Of a DNA stretch of 5,467 bases, positions 5,227-5,467 are shown piece by piece (positions within the stretch are counted from its first letter, which is position 1; every line of letters begins with the position of its first letter). The stretch comes from Planctomycetaceae bacterium (lineage in GTDB: Bacteria > Planctomycetota > Planctomycetia > Pirellulales > Thermoguttaceae). Under the pieces are notes generated by a model. It did no database searches. It saw nothing but the letters and a program-made list of their open reading frames with translations, and was not told the origin of the DNA. The position numbers were made by a program, and so were the translations under genes. The DNA is taken from NCBI GenBank assembly GCA_031287585.1, contig JAITST010000019.1, positions 1 through 5,467 on the forward strand, given 5' to 3'.

Positions 5227-5467
5227 ATGTTTACTATCACCTCCCGTTCAGCAACCGAAGCCCTGCTTCACGAAAAATTTCAAGCCCTTCTCTCCGAACT
5301 CGATACCGTTGGCGATAACGCCCAATATGGTCACGTCCTCGACGACATGGACGACTTTCTCTTCACCGCGATTCGAAAATTGGGTAACGAGACATTACAA
5401 CACAAACTTCAAGAACGTATCAACAACACCGAAAAACAACCCGAATCCAGGCAGTGTCCCCACTGTA
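5227..5467 (+). CDS. N-terminus of a CPHC protein, possibly a transposase (cut by window end)
   Basis: The first 80 residues of a longer protein are visible, starting at ATG 5227 with AAGGA (5216-5220) 6 nt upstream and an extended -10 promoter further up. The segment is charged and mostly helical, then ends in QCPHC (76-80), the first half of a zinc ribbon or knuckle whose partner cysteines would lie beyond the window. A helical N-terminus followed by a CPxC motif recalls the start of ISKra4-like and similar transposases common in planctomycetes, but no catalytic residue is in view and the match is from memory. Codons ending in C dominate (CTC, ACC, GAC, AAC, GCC), unlike the plus-strand genes at 470 and 1972, which would fit acquired DNA. 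Other zinc-ribbon proteins remain possible. Confidence 0.6.
   Translation, partial: MFTITSRSATEALLHEKFQALLSELDTVGDNAQYGHVLDDMDDFLFTAIRKLGNETLQHKLQERINNTEKQPESRQCPHC

Noticed and set aside
5450..5465. Short palindrome CAGTG-TCCC-CACTG at the window end
   Set aside because: It coincides with the codons for the QCPHC motif, so coding constraint explains it better than a regulatory role.
1..5467. CRISPR array, tRNA, rRNA or toxin-antitoxin system
   Set aside because: No regularly spaced direct repeats, no cloverleaf-like or rRNA-like sequence and no paired small toxin and antitoxin genes were seen on either strand.

Overview
This 5.5 kb window looks like bacterial chromosomal DNA from a Gram-negative-type organism. 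One gene encodes a secreted protein with a C-terminal PEP-CTERM sorting tail, a system restricted to envelope-bearing lineages such as Planctomycetota, Verrucomicrobiota, Cyanobacteria and Proteobacteria. The moderate GC content (estimated by eye, mid-40s percent), the PEP-CTERM tail style and the N-terminus of a CPHC-containing protein at the right edge would fit a planctomycete best, but that assignment is an inference.

Layout from left to right. Positions 1-147 hold the last codons of a gene cut by the window edge, resembling the C-terminus of an IS5-like DDE transposase. A gene-free, AT-rich stretch follows (148-469) with one hairpin and a C7/T10 homopolymer pair. A secreted protein of 425 aa (470-1747, +) has no function I recognise; its strand pattern suggests a TIM barrel. 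After a 224-bp spacer that may carry a 19-codon leader ORF comes the PEP-CTERM protein (1972-3003, +), which contains three imperfect internal repeats of about 33 residues. Two hairpins lie in the convergent gap (3004-3143).

On the minus strand is a two-gene operon transcribed right to left: dhaK (4032-5033, dihydroxyacetone kinase substrate-binding subunit) and, 36 nt downstream, proC (3144-3995, pyrroline-5-carboxylate reductase). No dhaL or dhaM is visible next to dhaK. Its upstream region (5034-5226) is shared with a divergent partial gene (5227 to the window end, +). That region holds a good extended -10 promoter for the divergent gene, a plausible minus-strand promoter for dhaK, and three alternating TTGACA-type half-sites spaced about one helical turn apart. 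The divergent gene ends in a CPHC zinc-ribbon-like motif at the window edge and may be the start of a transposase.

How the genes work together: dhaK and proC are probably co-transcribed housekeeping or metabolic genes. The two plus-strand genes are each exported and may act at the cell surface, but nothing in the sequence ties them to each other beyond adjacency. I see no CRISPR array, tRNA, rRNA, toxin-antitoxin pair or recognisable defence system. The least explained items are the unknown secreted protein, the repeat-bearing PEP-CTERM protein, and the half-site cluster in front of dhaK.
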